The notes: a model not told the origin generated them from the letters alone. A DNA stretch of 64,000 bases from Spartinivicinus marinus (GCF_026309355.1 NZ_JAPJZK010000001.1:1364001-1428000), one strand, 5' to 3'. Positions 54,521 to 63,253 are shown, numbered from the stretch's first letter. Made by a program: numbers and translations.

Positions 54521-54922
54521 TTATTTTACAAAATCTAATTTTAAATCAACTCTGTCTTGCGTCTCTTTTGTAAATGCTGGCTGAACTGATGTATTAAGGA
54601 ACCAGTTTTTACCATCAACCTTGATAAATGCTTCTACTTCGTAATTATTTGATGGTTTGATGTATTTAAGGTCCACTGGTAACTGATAAAAGCCAGGCTG
54701 GCTTGATACTTTCATGCTTTGTTCTGAGATAACTTTACTCTTAGCGTCTCTTATTGATACATCGATTAGCCTAACTTTAAACGTTGCATTTTCTGGTAAC
54801 GCAACAGTTTCTGAATAGTTAACTGTGCCTGCAATATGCACTTGCTTAAGCTCTGCTGCAACGGCAACCGCCTGAATCGACAAACCAAATAAAATTAATA
54901 TTAATTGTTTCATTAGGTTCAC
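54521..54922 (-). CDS. Exported YbaY-like domain protein
   Basis: The 133-residue protein has a signal peptide (LILILFGLSIQAVAVAAE) and then one YbaY-type beta-sandwich: VHIAGTVNYSETVALPENAT, FKVRLIDVSIRDAKSKVISE, and NNYEVEAFIKVDGKNWFLNT. The cleavage site has no lipobox Cys, so it is probably soluble in the periplasm or secreted. It follows the astacin gene on the same strand with a terminator hairpin between. Role unknown. Confidence 0.78.
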   Translation of the reverse strand: MNLMKQLILILFGLSIQAVAVAAELKQVHIAGTVNYSETVALPENATFKVRLIDVSIRDAKSKVISEQSMKVSSQPGFYQLPVDLKYIKPSNNYEVEAFIKVDGKNWFLNTSVQPAFTKETQDRVDLKLDFVK

Positions 54923-54948
54923 TGTTTTCTCTATGGGTGTAAATTTAA

Positions 54949-54970
54949 AAGGGGTGTAAATACACCCCTT
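54949..54970 (-). terminator. Hairpin terminator after the astacin gene
   Basis: AAGGGGTGTAAATACACCCCTT is nearly a complete palindrome, 18 bases past the protease stop on the minus strand, followed by TTAAATTT. It can partly separate the protease from the YbaY-like gene. Confidence 0.7.
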
Positions 54971-54987
54971 GCTGTTTTTTTGATTTT

Positions 54988-56961
54988 TTATTGCTTTTTG
55001 CGAACTTCAATAGACGAGATAGTGTCGTTTATACCGTACTGAACAAAACAGCTAGTATCTGAAGAGCGAGACGTTTTCCAGCCGCTGAATTGGTCATGTT
55101 GGTAAAGTACAACTTCATATCCAGCACTTACTTTTAGTGATGAGATATCGTCATTTTTCATTCCCAATGCTTGCAACTGCTTTAAGTTGTAACGGCCAGG
55201 CTTTAAGCTAACTTTATAGCCACCAAAACTACAGTGCTTGTAAACCTCTGCTACTGAAGAAACAGTTTGTACAGGTTCTTGTCCTAACTTCCACTGCTGA
55301 TTGTTGTAGCCGTGTTTTGGCCATATACCAACATGGGCACCTTGACCATAGGGGTGCGAGTAAAAGACATCTAATACAGAGTAACTGCTACTTGCATTTT
55401 TGATGAATTTTCCATCTACTTCCCATTTTTGGCTGCTTTGGCCATTACAGTTGTTTAATGCCGTTAGATTTTGCTTTTGTGAATTTACATCCAAACATAG
55501 TGAAGTGGTTTGTCTAGGACGGATGGTGCCATCACTAAACGTTGCCCACTGTTGGCTGTATTGAGTTTTACAAGGTTGTACTACAACTGATGCAGCTGCT
55601 TTTGCACTTCCACCTTTAATATCCAAGCACAGGTTTTTGTTGCTTTCTGTGATAAACGGTTTATAGCTGCTTGTTCTAGTCGCATTAGTATTGGTTGTAG
55701 GTTTCGTCGTAGTTGTTGTGGTAGTAGTAGTAGTAGTAGTAGTTGTGGGGGTTACTGTTACTTTTTTGGGGGTAACGTTCAGCACAAAACTACGCTTTGT
55801 TGAATACCCGTGGCCATCAACTACTTCAATTGAAACGGTTGCCTTTCCAGCTGACGCTTGTTGTCTAGTTTGCAACATAATTAAGCGTTCGTTGTTATCA
55901 CGCCCAGGTTTTAATGATATGTCATAGTTAGACAAGATAGCTTGGTTGTTTGACTGGGCCGTTACCTTAAGTTGTCCTGCTTCAGTTTCACCATCACTAA
56001 TACGAACTCTAAGTCCATAATTGCTACCCGCTACTAAGGAAGTTGAGCTGGCAGATAATGATAAAGATGGAGCGGTATTTGTTACTTTAGACTCTGGCTT
56101 TCCATATGCCGACTGCAATGCTTTTATGTCACCTTCACTGAGTTTTTCCCTTTGGCCAATCACACGCTGGTATTTAGAGTCATTAGTCGACATTGATCTA
56201 CCACCACCATAATGCATGATAGAGTGGTAATCGTAACCATAGCTGCCGTGTTTAAGTGAATATTCCCCTAGCTTCCTATATTGGCTTTTCCAGTCATCTG
56301 AAATGTTATTCCAGTGGATAGTGACATAGTCATCTCGGTCATATCTTGTTTGTTCATGCATAAAACCAAGGGCATGCATTAACTCGTGGGCTGTTGTACC
56401 AAGTGCATAACCATCAGTGTAGGAGAGAGGCTGGCGACCACCTGTTTTACCTAGCAATGAATAAGCGCCACCATCCTCAAAAATATAGATGTAGTCGTTT
56501 TCTGACGTTCGCTCAACAAACTTAATGTTGGCGGCTTCTTCAATCCACTTCATCCCTGTTTTCATTTTTTCACGAAGATGTTTTGGGTATTCTGAAGCAA
56601 ATTGGTAAGGCACAATACCACCTGGCCAAGTTGTCTTGCCCCCCCAAGAGCTACGTGCAATGAAAGCGCCATCTTGCTCATATATATCAGGTGTATCAGA
56701 CTCACTCGCTTTTCTCACTACCAGTGGTTCGATTCCATAGGTTTGCACGTCTTCTTCACTACCAACTAGTATGTCACCTTGAACAAGGGCTTTGCCGTTA
56801 ATTGTCTGAACGGTTGCTGCTTCCCCTGTTTCTTGAAAGTAGGACTGAACTGTTTTTTCGAATTTATCTGCATTCGCATCAAGCTCACTATAGGCAGAAG
56901 CCGTTCCTGCTGTTACTGATATTGCTGCCGCTAATGCCGTTAATGAATGCTTGAAGTTCAT
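54988..56961 (-). CDS. Secreted astacin metalloprotease with ricin-type and beta/gamma-crystallin domains
   Basis: The 657-residue protein has a signal peptide ending GTASA and a propeptide to about residue 103. The astacin (M12A) domain carries the zinc site HELMHALGFMHE (192-203) and the Met-turn SIMHY (247-251). A cadherin/Ig-like segment follows (about 297-398), a run of 13 Thr (406-418), a ricin B-type lectin (about 432-558, with CLDIKGG and two QxW-type ends) and a beta/gamma-crystallin domain (about 570-655, FGGYKVSLKPGRYNL). The protease would act outside the cell with glycan and calcium-binding modules for attachment. Astacins are uncommon in bacteria. It shares its lectin type with the clostripain-like gene. 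Confidence 0.9.
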   Translation of the reverse strand: MNFKHSLTALAAAISVTAGTASAYSELDANADKFEKTVQSYFQETGEAATVQTINGKALVQGDILVGSEEDVQTYGIEPLVVRKASESDTPDIYEQDGAFIARSSWGGKTTWPGGIVPYQFASEYPKHLREKMKTGMKWIEEAANIKFVERTSENDYIYIFEDGGAYSLLGKTGGRQPLSYTDGYALGTTAHELMHALGFMHEQTRYDRDDYVTIHWNNISDDWKSQYRKLGEYSLKHGSYGYDYHSIMHYGGGRSMSTNDSKYQRVIGQREKLSEGDIKALQSAYGKPESKVTNTAPSLSLSASSTSLVAGSNYGLRVRISDGETEAGQLKVTAQSNNQAILSNYDISLKPGRDNNERLIMLQTRQQASAGKATVSIEVVDGHGYSTKRSFVLNVTPKKVTVTPTTTTTTTTTTTTTTKPTTNTNATRTSSYKPFITESNKNLCLDIKGGSAKAAASVVVQPCKTQYSQQWATFSDGTIRPRQTTSLCLDVNSQKQNLTALNNCNGQSSQKWEVDGKFIKNASSSYSVLDVFYSHPYGQGAHVGIWPKHGYNNQQWKLGQEPVQTVSSVAEVYKHCSFGGYKVSLKPGRYNLKQLQALGMKNDDISSLKVSAGYEVVLYQHDQFSGWKTSRSSDTSCFVQYGINDTISSIEVRKKQ

Positions 56962-57276
56962 GGCTTTAATTCTCCGCTGTATAAAAAAGTGATCGAATAA
57001 TAACCATAAACGAACGTTGGTTTTTGCTGCTGTTCACAAAACAATCAGACATTTATCATGCTTAACTTTTTTTGTGACAGACTTTTTGGTTTACTGTGAA
57101 ACAAGTTAATTCAATAAAGAAGTAAATATCACAAATAGTGATAACTACCTTTCTTTTTCTATTGTATTAACTCAACTGATATGACAGCTTAATGTCCTTG
57201 ATACTGAATAGCCCGCTTGCTCCAGGTGGCACTTCTTGTACTTTGCCACCAGCTTTCAAGAATGCCACGGTTTAAC
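56962..57276. other. Intergenic region with a gene fragment
   Basis: The 315 bases hold the promoter of the astacin gene's upstream side and, at 57167-57268 on the minus strand, a coding-like fragment described separately. No hairpin terminator for the BCCT gene is evident. Confidence 0.4.
57167..57268 (-). pseudogene. Truncated coding fragment next to a dispersed repeat
   Basis: Read on the minus strand from GTG at 57268, 33 residues follow: VAFLKAGGKVQEVPPGASG, then LFSIKDIKLSYQLS and a TAA. The run looks protein-like (FLKAGGKVQEVP is reminiscent of small phage or regulatory proteins) but lacks a start and is cut off next to the GGGCACCTCT motif at 57281. It may be the 3' piece of a gene removed by an insertion or deletion. 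Confidence 0.35.
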
Positions 57277-58887
57277 TTAAGGGCACCTCTCATAACTGTA
57301 ACAGCTAGCAGACTCAGAAATAGTCTCTTTTGGTTTAGCGCCTGACTCTTGTAGTATTACCTCAACGGTTTTATGTCCATAATCAGTTTTCAGCCACTTG
57401 ATAAAGCCATAAATCATATAGCCAAGAATAAAGCTTAAAGGAATAGAAGTTACTATGGCACAGGTTTTAATGGTATTTAAAGGTGCATTGATAAACAACA
57501 TTGCCAATGGCACAGCAGCCAGCATAATACACCAAAACAATCTATTAATAGGCGAAGGGTCTTCCCCCTCATTCAAGCCTCGGGTAACAGTAGAAGCCAT
57601 AGTAAATGCTGCAGAATCTAAAGTAGTGGCTAAAAATAATATAGAAATTGCAGCAAACAGCACTATAAATATTTCACTCATAGGTAACGTGTTTAGTAAC
57701 TGCACAATAGCGAGATTTCCTTGACCTGCCGCAACCATGCCTACCACATCAACCACGCCATTGATATTGGCATGCAGTGAAAAATTCCCAATTATCCCAA
57801 AGAAAAAGAAGCAGCCAGCACTACCGCTTACTAACATATTCGTAATCACCGCTCGTATAGTGCGCCCTTTGGAAACTTTAGTAATAAATAAGGCAACGAA
57901 TGGCGTATAGGTAATCCAATAGAGCCAGTAAAAAATTGTCCAGCCTTCCGGAAAACCATTATTTTCAACTGGATCAGTCCAAAGGCTCATTTTAATAAAG
58001 TTCTGAAACATTGTGCCCAAGCCATTTACAGTAGACTTAGTTATAAATAACGTAGGCCCAATAATAAAAACCGCAAGGCAAAAGCCAAGAGCAAGATAGG
58101 TATTCATGCTACTAATGCGAGCCATCCCCTTAGCAATACCAATATATGAACTAAAGGAAAAAATCGCTGATATAAACAGAATAATCCCTAGGTTCACCCC
58201 AAAACTCGGCTTAATGCCCACAATAGAAGACAATATTTCTGCCACCATCGGTACAGAAACCCCTAGCGTTATAGATAGTCCACCAAAACAAGTAAAAATA
58301 AAGATCGTGTCAATTAGCCGATATAGACTTCGCCACATAGGAGTTGTTTTTTTGTTCCCCCTAATTGCAGAGCAAACTGCCGACAAGCTCAAACCAGGAT
58401 TTTTTCGCACATGAAAGTGATATGCAACAGGTAACGCTGCTACACAATAAGTAGACCAAGCACTAACCCCCCAGTGAAATAGATTATAAGCCGTGCTAAT
58501 TTCATAGGCCTCTGTTGTGCCTTTTTCAATACCTAATGGTGGTGATGTAAAATAATAAGCCCACTCAGCAAATGCCCAGTAAACAGTTGCTGAGCCCAAG
58601 CCTGCACAAATCATCATTGCCACCCAGCTAAAGGTAGAGTATTCAGGTTTAGCACTACCTAAGCGTATATTACCATATTTACTAAAACCAAGTATGACAA
58701 GAAATACGACAGCTGAAAATACAGCAAGTAATATTGGCGCGCCAAAAATCATGGTGAATAAATTAAAAATATAATTTGCTCTTGATTTACCAAACTCAGG
58801 AAACAAAGTAAGGGTAATTACAATAGTACTAACAGTAATCAGGCTAATGGCTAGTAATAATACATCTAATTTTTTTGTTTTTATCAT
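57277..58887 (-). CDS. BCCT family (betaine/carnitine/choline) transporter
   Basis: The 536-residue inner-membrane protein has 12 or so helices and BCCT signatures: GLGSATVYWAFAEWAYYFTS, FHWGVSAWSTYCVAALPVAY, HVRKNPGLSLSAVCSAIRG and WTIFYWLYWITYTPFVALFI. It probably imports a quaternary amine coupled to sodium or protons. The last codons (ERCP, stop) are encoded by the dispersed motif whose plus-strand sequence is GGGCACCTCT, so the C terminus seems to have been rewritten by that repeat. The gene is monocistronic. The OpuAC-type protein about 3 kb away may share its ligand class. Confidence 0.92.
   Translation of the reverse strand: MIKTKKLDVLLLAISLITVSTIVITLTLFPEFGKSRANYIFNLFTMIFGAPILLAVFSAVVFLVILGFSKYGNIRLGSAKPEYSTFSWVAMMICAGLGSATVYWAFAEWAYYFTSPPLGIEKGTTEAYEISTAYNLFHWGVSAWSTYCVAALPVAYHFHVRKNPGLSLSAVCSAIRGNKKTTPMWRSLYRLIDTIFIFTCFGGLSITLGVSVPMVAEILSSIVGIKPSFGVNLGIILFISAIFSFSSYIGIAKGMARISSMNTYLALGFCLAVFIIGPTLFITKSTVNGLGTMFQNFIKMSLWTDPVENNGFPEGWTIFYWLYWITYTPFVALFITKVSKGRTIRAVITNMLVSGSAGCFFFFGIIGNFSLHANINGVVDVVGMVAAGQGNLAIVQLLNTLPMSEIFIVLFAAISILFLATTLDSAAFTMASTVTRGLNEGEDPSPINRLFWCIMLAAVPLAMLFINAPLNTIKTCAIVTSIPLSFILGYMIYGFIKWLKTDYGHKTVEVILQESGAKPKETISESASCYSYERCP
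57281..57298 (+). repeat. GGGCACCTCTAATAA-type motif overlapping the BCCT stop region
   Basis: GGGCACCTCTCATAACTG overlaps the last codons of the BCCT gene. Its AGAGGTGCCCTTAA complement supplies the final residues and stop codon. Confidence 0.55.
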
Positions 58888-59346
58888 AAGTCTCTCCTTC
58901 TTGTGCTGAAGCTTTCAACACAAGACTAAAAGGATCACATCAGCTTAAGGGCAGCCAGCCCAAATATTTCATCAAACCACAGAAAACATCCATATAACTC
59001 AGTAAAACTAAAACAATAGTTGTACATTGGCCCACTGGAAGAAATGGTAGACACAATTAGCCAATGCTTAGCATGGGATCACTAAAAAAGCCCTTGGCAC
59101 TAAATCAGACTAAACATTAGTTCATTGTAAACTCCTTATTTATGTCTATTGTTTTTAGAATACCGCAGATTGTATGACAACATACAATAAATGTTAAGCA
59201 AATTTTTACAGAATGTAAGTCAATGAAAGCAAGTGAAAGCCTCCAAGTCATGCCAGCATTAAGCCGCTTTGGCAACTTAATAGAAATGATTACAGCCCCT
59301 GTATCTATACTAAGTGCTAACGCACTGGAGAGTTTGAGAGTGCAAT
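58888..59346. promoter_or_regulatory. Divergent intergenic region of BCCT and solute-binding genes
   Basis: The 459 bases contain no recognised gene. A 50-codon open frame from ATG at 59224 (MKASESLQVMPALSRFG) overlaps the next gene's start and lacks a good ribosome site; I do not call it. Both promoters should be here but no boxes are clear. Confidence 0.35.
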
Positions 59347-60132
59347 GTGCAGTTATTAATAATGATTGTCTTTAGTGCTCTTTGGGTGATATACCCAGGA
59401 GTAAATGCTAGTGAAACGGTACGCCTTACTAATGGTGAGTGGCCACCGTTCATGTCAGAGCACTATAAAAATTATGGTGCAGCCTCTGATATTGTTACTC
59501 AAGCATTCAAACTCCAAGGCATAGCAGTGCAATATGGTTTTTTCCTTTGGGATAAGTCCCTTAAGCTCGCGCAAACAGGCCAGTGGGATGGATCACTAGT
59601 ATGGACTTGGAATAAAGAGCGAGAAAAACACTTCTTATATAGCGATCCTGTTATTACTTTGCGAACGGTTTTTTTTCATCGGGTTGATACCGTTTTTGAT
59701 TGGAAAGACTGGAACGACTTACAAGGTAAAACGGTTGGTGCAACAAAGGGTTACTACTACGGTAAAAATTTCAAGCATGCAGAGGAACAAGGTATTATTA
59801 CTGTAATACGTCAACCGACTGATATAGCTAATTTAAAAAAACTACTGCTTAGAAAAATTGATCTATTTGTGATTGATACAGAAATCGGTTATGAAATATT
59901 AAATGTGCGTTTTCCAGTAGGCATAAAAAATCTAATAACCAACCATCCGTTACCTATCAGAGAAACCAGTTTTCACCTTATTATTTCTAGAAAAATCAAT
60001 AGGGGAGCTGATTTAATATCAGCGTTTAACACTGGCCTAAATCAATTAAATAAGAATGGACAGTATGAGCAAATATTAGACAACGTTATTATGGGAATAT
60101 ATCGGCCAGCATCAAATAATGATTCTAATTGA
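59347..60132 (+). CDS. Orphan SBP_bac_3-like periplasmic protein, tandem paralogue 1
   Basis: The 261-residue exported protein has a signal peptide (IMIVFSALWVIYPGVNA). The mature start ETVRLTNGEWPPFMSEHYKN, then DIVTQAFKLQGIAVQYGFFL and LQGKTVGATKGYYYGKNFKH, are typical of family 3 binding proteins. It closely resembles the next gene throughout. No permease or ATPase gene is nearby, so it may work with a remote transporter or as a sensor input. Confidence 0.8.
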   Translation: MQLLIMIVFSALWVIYPGVNASETVRLTNGEWPPFMSEHYKNYGAASDIVTQAFKLQGIAVQYGFFLWDKSLKLAQTGQWDGSLVWTWNKEREKHFLYSDPVITLRTVFFHRVDTVFDWKDWNDLQGKTVGATKGYYYGKNFKHAEEQGIITVIRQPTDIANLKKLLLRKIDLFVIDTEIGYEILNVRFPVGIKNLITNHPLPIRETSFHLIISRKINRGADLISAFNTGLNQLNKNGQYEQILDNVIMGIYRPASNNDSN

Positions 60133-60247
60133 TCTATATCACCTTCATCTCTACGCTATATTTTGTGGGTAGTAGTTTCAAATAGCCTATACTTTATTCA
60201 CCACATAGGCTGTTCATCAATATTGGTACCATTATTAAGAGCAGAAC

Positions 60248-61039
60248 ATGATATTATGTAGTCTATTTAGAACCAAAACTACTACGCTCATTTTTTTCTC
60301 CTGTTGGTGTAGCTTATTTGCTCAAGCTGAAGAAGTTATTCGAATCACCAATGGTGAATGGCCACCCTTTATGTCCCAAGACTACCTTAATTATGGTGCA
60401 GGCTCGCATATTGTGTCAGCCGCATTTGCCTTGGAAAACATCAAAGTTATCTATGGTTTTTACCCCTGGAAAAGAGCAATGAAAGAAGCAAGTGAGGGCA
60501 AATGGGATGCGACCCTACTATGGGGAAAAAATGAAGAACGGCAACAGTATTTTCTATACAGTGACCCTGTTTTAACCCTTCGAACTGTTTTTTTTCATAG
60601 AAAAGATATGCCTTTTAACTGGAAAAACTGGGATGATCTAAAAGGATATAAAGTTGGCGTTACTCGTGGATACTACTATGGGGAAGGTTTAAAAAAATCT
60701 ATCGAGAAGAATATTTTTGAAGTTGATATTGGCAATACAGATGTAATTAATTTACACAAGTTACTAGCAAAACGAATTCAGTTATTTGTAATAGAGCCTG
60801 AAGTTGGCTATGAACTATTAGCGGAACATTTTACCGATGCAAGTACAGAATTACTCACCAACCATCCTAGGCCATTACGAGAAACGCAGTGGCATTTATT
60901 AATATCGAAAAAAAGCCCTAAAGCACAGTATTGGTTAGAAAAATTTAATAAAGGGCTTAAGGTATTGACTCTTAATGGTAAGCTTGATCAAATCATGGAA
61001 GACGTATTGTTAGGAAAATATCGCCCTGACAATAAATAA
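60248..61039 (+). CDS. Orphan SBP_bac_3-like periplasmic protein, tandem paralogue 2
   Basis: The 263-residue protein has a signal peptide (TLIFFSCWCSLFAQAEE). Mature motifs parallel its upstream paralogue: IRITNGEWPPFMSQDYLNYG, FYPWKRAMKEASEGKWDATL, YKVGVTRGYYYGEGLKKSI and TNHPRPLRETQWHLLISKKS. The gene is 115 bases downstream of the first copy, so tandem duplication is likely. Conservation is strongest around the ligand cleft (NGEWPPFM, RGYYYG/KGYYYG), implying related ligands. Confidence 0.8.
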   Translation: MILCSLFRTKTTTLIFFSCWCSLFAQAEEVIRITNGEWPPFMSQDYLNYGAGSHIVSAAFALENIKVIYGFYPWKRAMKEASEGKWDATLLWGKNEERQQYFLYSDPVLTLRTVFFHRKDMPFNWKNWDDLKGYKVGVTRGYYYGEGLKKSIEKNIFEVDIGNTDVINLHKLLAKRIQLFVIEPEVGYELLAEHFTDASTELLTNHPRPLRETQWHLLISKKSPKAQYWLEKFNKGLKVLTLNGKLDQIMEDVLLGKYRPDNK

Positions 61040-61065
61040 TCAAACAATAAACTTTTCATTTAATT

Positions 61066-61578
61066 ATGACTCTTAACATTACAACCCCAAGGTTACATAT
61101 CCGCTGGTTAACAGAAAACGATGCTACATTTATCTATCGACTATATAACACTGAACTTTTTCTGAAGTTTGTAGGAGATAAGCAACTTCATTCAGTTGAA
61201 GCAGCTAGAGAATATCTGTTAAACGGCCCTATTGCTATGTATCAACGCATTGGCATCGGGCTTTATATGGTAGAAACACTTAAAGAAAATACCCCCATTG
61301 GTATTTGTGGTTTAATTAAAAGGGACTTTCTTGATGATATTGATATTGGCTACGGGTTTCTTCCTGAATACTTTAACCATGGCTATGCCTATGAGGCAGC
61401 TAAAGCAGTTATTGACCATGCCCAAAATACATTAAAACTTAAACGGCTAGTCGCCATTAGCTCACCTGATAACCAAGCCTCTATTAAACTACTTAACAAG
61501 CTTGGGCTAATATTTGAAAAAAACATTCAAGAAACCAAAAACTCCCCCATTACCAGCCTATTTGGGGTGCACTTTTGA
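61066..61578 (+). CDS. GNAT acetyltransferase, RimJ/RimL-type
   Basis: The 170-residue cytosolic protein starts TPRLHIRWLTENDATFIYRL and has the acetyl-CoA region with IDIGYGFLPEYFNHGYAYEA and ISSPDNQASIKLLNKLGLIF. This fits the ribosomal-protein acetyltransferase-like GNAT group; the substrate is unknown. It ends 27 bases after the binding-protein operon begins to thin out, with the next gene convergent. A dispersed repeat copy follows. Confidence 0.86.
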   Translation: MTLNITTPRLHIRWLTENDATFIYRLYNTELFLKFVGDKQLHSVEAAREYLLNGPIAMYQRIGIGLYMVETLKENTPIGICGLIKRDFLDDIDIGYGFLPEYFNHGYAYEAAKAVIDHAQNTLKLKRLVAISSPDNQASIKLLNKLGLIFEKNIQETKNSPITSLFGVHF

Positions 61579-61650
61579 AAAAATCGCTGACAATAATAAT
61601 CCCCAAAGCTATTCCAACTTAACAAGAATAGCTTTAGCCAGACGAAGAGA

Positions 61651-61680
61651 ACAAAACCTAAAAATGATTCGCGACGGGTA
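61651..61680. repeat. Dispersed intergenic repeat, AACAAAACCTA type (partial copy D)
   Basis: ACAAAACCTAAAAATGATTC then GCGACGGGTA matches the right block of copies A and C. It lies between the convergent GNAT and tesB genes. Confidence 0.6.
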
Positions 61681-61684
61681 TACT

Positions 61685-62542
61685 TTAATGCTGCCGAATC
61701 AACCCTTCCTGAATGGTTGACGCAACCAGTTCACCTGCCTGGTTAAAAAACTGCCCCCTCACCAAGCCTCTAGCCCCTGAGGCAGATGGACTATCAATGG
61801 AGTATAACAACCATTCATCAAAACGAAATTTACGATGAAACCACATCGCATGATCAATTGTCGCTACCTGCATATTAGGCTGCCAGAAAGACACACCATG
61901 GGGCAATAATGCCGTGGTGACAAAGCTAAAATCAGAGGCATAAGCAAGCAAATATTTATGCACCCTTGGGTCGTCAGGCATTTTACTGATCGCTTTAAAC
62001 CACACCTGATGCCTAGCTTCTCGTTTTTCCGGCGCTAAATAATTAATAGGCGTCACAGGACGAATTTCTATTGGCTGATCACAGGTGAATTTATCTCGTA
62101 AGCTTGCAGGAATTTTTTCCTTACAACGACGAGCCATTTCCAGTTCTGACATCAACCCATCCGGAGAAGCCACATCAGGCATTGGCATTTGGTGCTCAAA
62201 GCCTTTTTCTTCTATCTGAAACGAAGCCGACATATTAAAAATAGGGCGACCTTTTTGAATAGCCACCACTCGTCGGGTAGTAAAGCTTTTACCATCGCGA
62301 ATACAATCAACATCATAAATAATCGGCTTTGATGCATCACCAGGGCGCAAGAAATAACTGTGAAAAGAATGCACCGAGCGGCTTTCTGGCACAGTTTGTT
62401 TGGCTGCAGATAGCGCCTGCCCCATGACTTGGCCACCAAATACATTAGGAAAACCTAAGTCCTGGCTCTGGCCACGAAACAAAGTTTCTTCTATTTTTTC
62501 TAACTTTAATAAATTTAATAAGTTCTCAAGTACATTACTCAT
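61685..62542 (-). CDS. tesB: Acyl-CoA thioesterase II (TesB)
   Basis: The 285-residue double-hotdog thioesterase starts [20 protein letters not shown] and has [65 protein letters not shown] and [20 protein letters not shown]. These are the catalytic Asp-Thr/Ser-Gln surroundings of TesB. The frame opens at 62560; the ATG at 62542 matches the family start. It hydrolyses medium to long acyl-CoAs. Followed upstream by trmH after 30 bases on the same strand. Confidence 0.94.
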   Translation of the reverse strand: MSNVLENLLNLLKLEKIEETLFRGQSQDLGFPNVFGGQVMGQALSAAKQTVPESRSVHSFHSYFLRPGDASKPIIYDVDCIRDGKSFTTRRVVAIQKGRPIFNMSASFQIEEKGFEHQMPMPDVASPDGLMSELEMARRCKEKIPASLRDKFTCDQPIEIRPVTPINYLAPEKREARHQVWFKAISKMPDDPRVHKYLLAYASDFSFVTTALLPHGVSFWQPNMQVATIDHAMWFHRKFRFDEWLLYSIDSPSASGARGLVRGQFFNQAGELVASTIQEGLIRQH

Positions 62543-62572
62543 ACTGATACCAGCTATCAACTTTATGATTAG

Positions 62573-63253
62573 TTATTTATCTTTTACCTTTGCATACCAG
62601 TCGGACGGGTTAATCAATACTCCCTGCCCGTCTAACTCAGGATAAGCCAGTCCTCGTTGATCACAATACTCAGCTAGCTCAGGATACGCCCACTGAAATA
62701 AAGTCTGCTGGTAAACACCCTGGTTTAACCTAGCTTGCTCATATAGACCCGCTTGCTCCCGCTGGCGCTGTGCTTCAGCCAAAATTACTGCAGCAGCAAC
62801 TGATACATTAAAAGAGCCCACCATACCTTGCATTGGAATAGTAATATGCTGATCAACCAGGGCTGCGGCAGCAGAACTTACCCCTTTTTTTTCAGCCCCT
62901 AACAACACGGCACAAGGCCGACAATAGTCAACATCTCGAAAGTTAACCGCCTGCTCAGAAAAGTGTGCAGCATAGATAGCATACCCCTGCTGTTGTAGTT
63001 GCGTAATAGCATCCGTTACTTCATCATACAAGTTAACCTGCACCCAGCGCTGACTTCCACAAGCACGACCGCGAAAATCTCGATAACCTTCTTTAGGCTG
63101 GGTAACATGAACTTCATGAATCCCTACCGCATCACAGGTCCTGATAATGGCAGATAAGTTATGGGGTTTATGCACCTGATCTGTTAACACGGTTAAGTCA
63201 GGTTGACGCAAATTTAATGTTTGTTGATATTTTTGATAACGTTCTGGTGTCAT
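62573..63253 (-). CDS. trmH: tRNA (guanosine-18-2'-O)-methyltransferase TrmH
   Basis: The 226-residue SPOUT enzyme has TPERYQKYQQTLNLRQPDLT, VHKPHNLSAIIRTCDAVGI, CAVLLGAEKKGVSSAAA, and ITIPMQGMVGSFNVSVAAAV, the SAM-knot motifs. The order and length match E. coli TrmH, which methylates the ribose of G18 in the D-loop. The frame opens at 63286; the ATG at 63253 fits the family start. It lies between an SDR gene and tesB on the same strand. Confidence 0.94.
   Translation of the reverse strand: MTPERYQKYQQTLNLRQPDLTVLTDQVHKPHNLSAIIRTCDAVGIHEVHVTQPKEGYRDFRGRACGSQRWVQVNLYDEVTDAITQLQQQGYAIYAAHFSEQAVNFRDVDYCRPCAVLLGAEKKGVSSAAAALVDQHITIPMQGMVGSFNVSVAAAVILAEAQRQREQAGLYEQARLNQGVYQQTLFQWAYPELAEYCDQRGLAYPELDGQGVLINPSDWYAKVKDK

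Noticed and set aside
59224-59376. Fifty-codon frame before the solute-binding gene
   Set aside because: It overlaps the next gene's start, lacks a ribosome site and has no recognised similarity.
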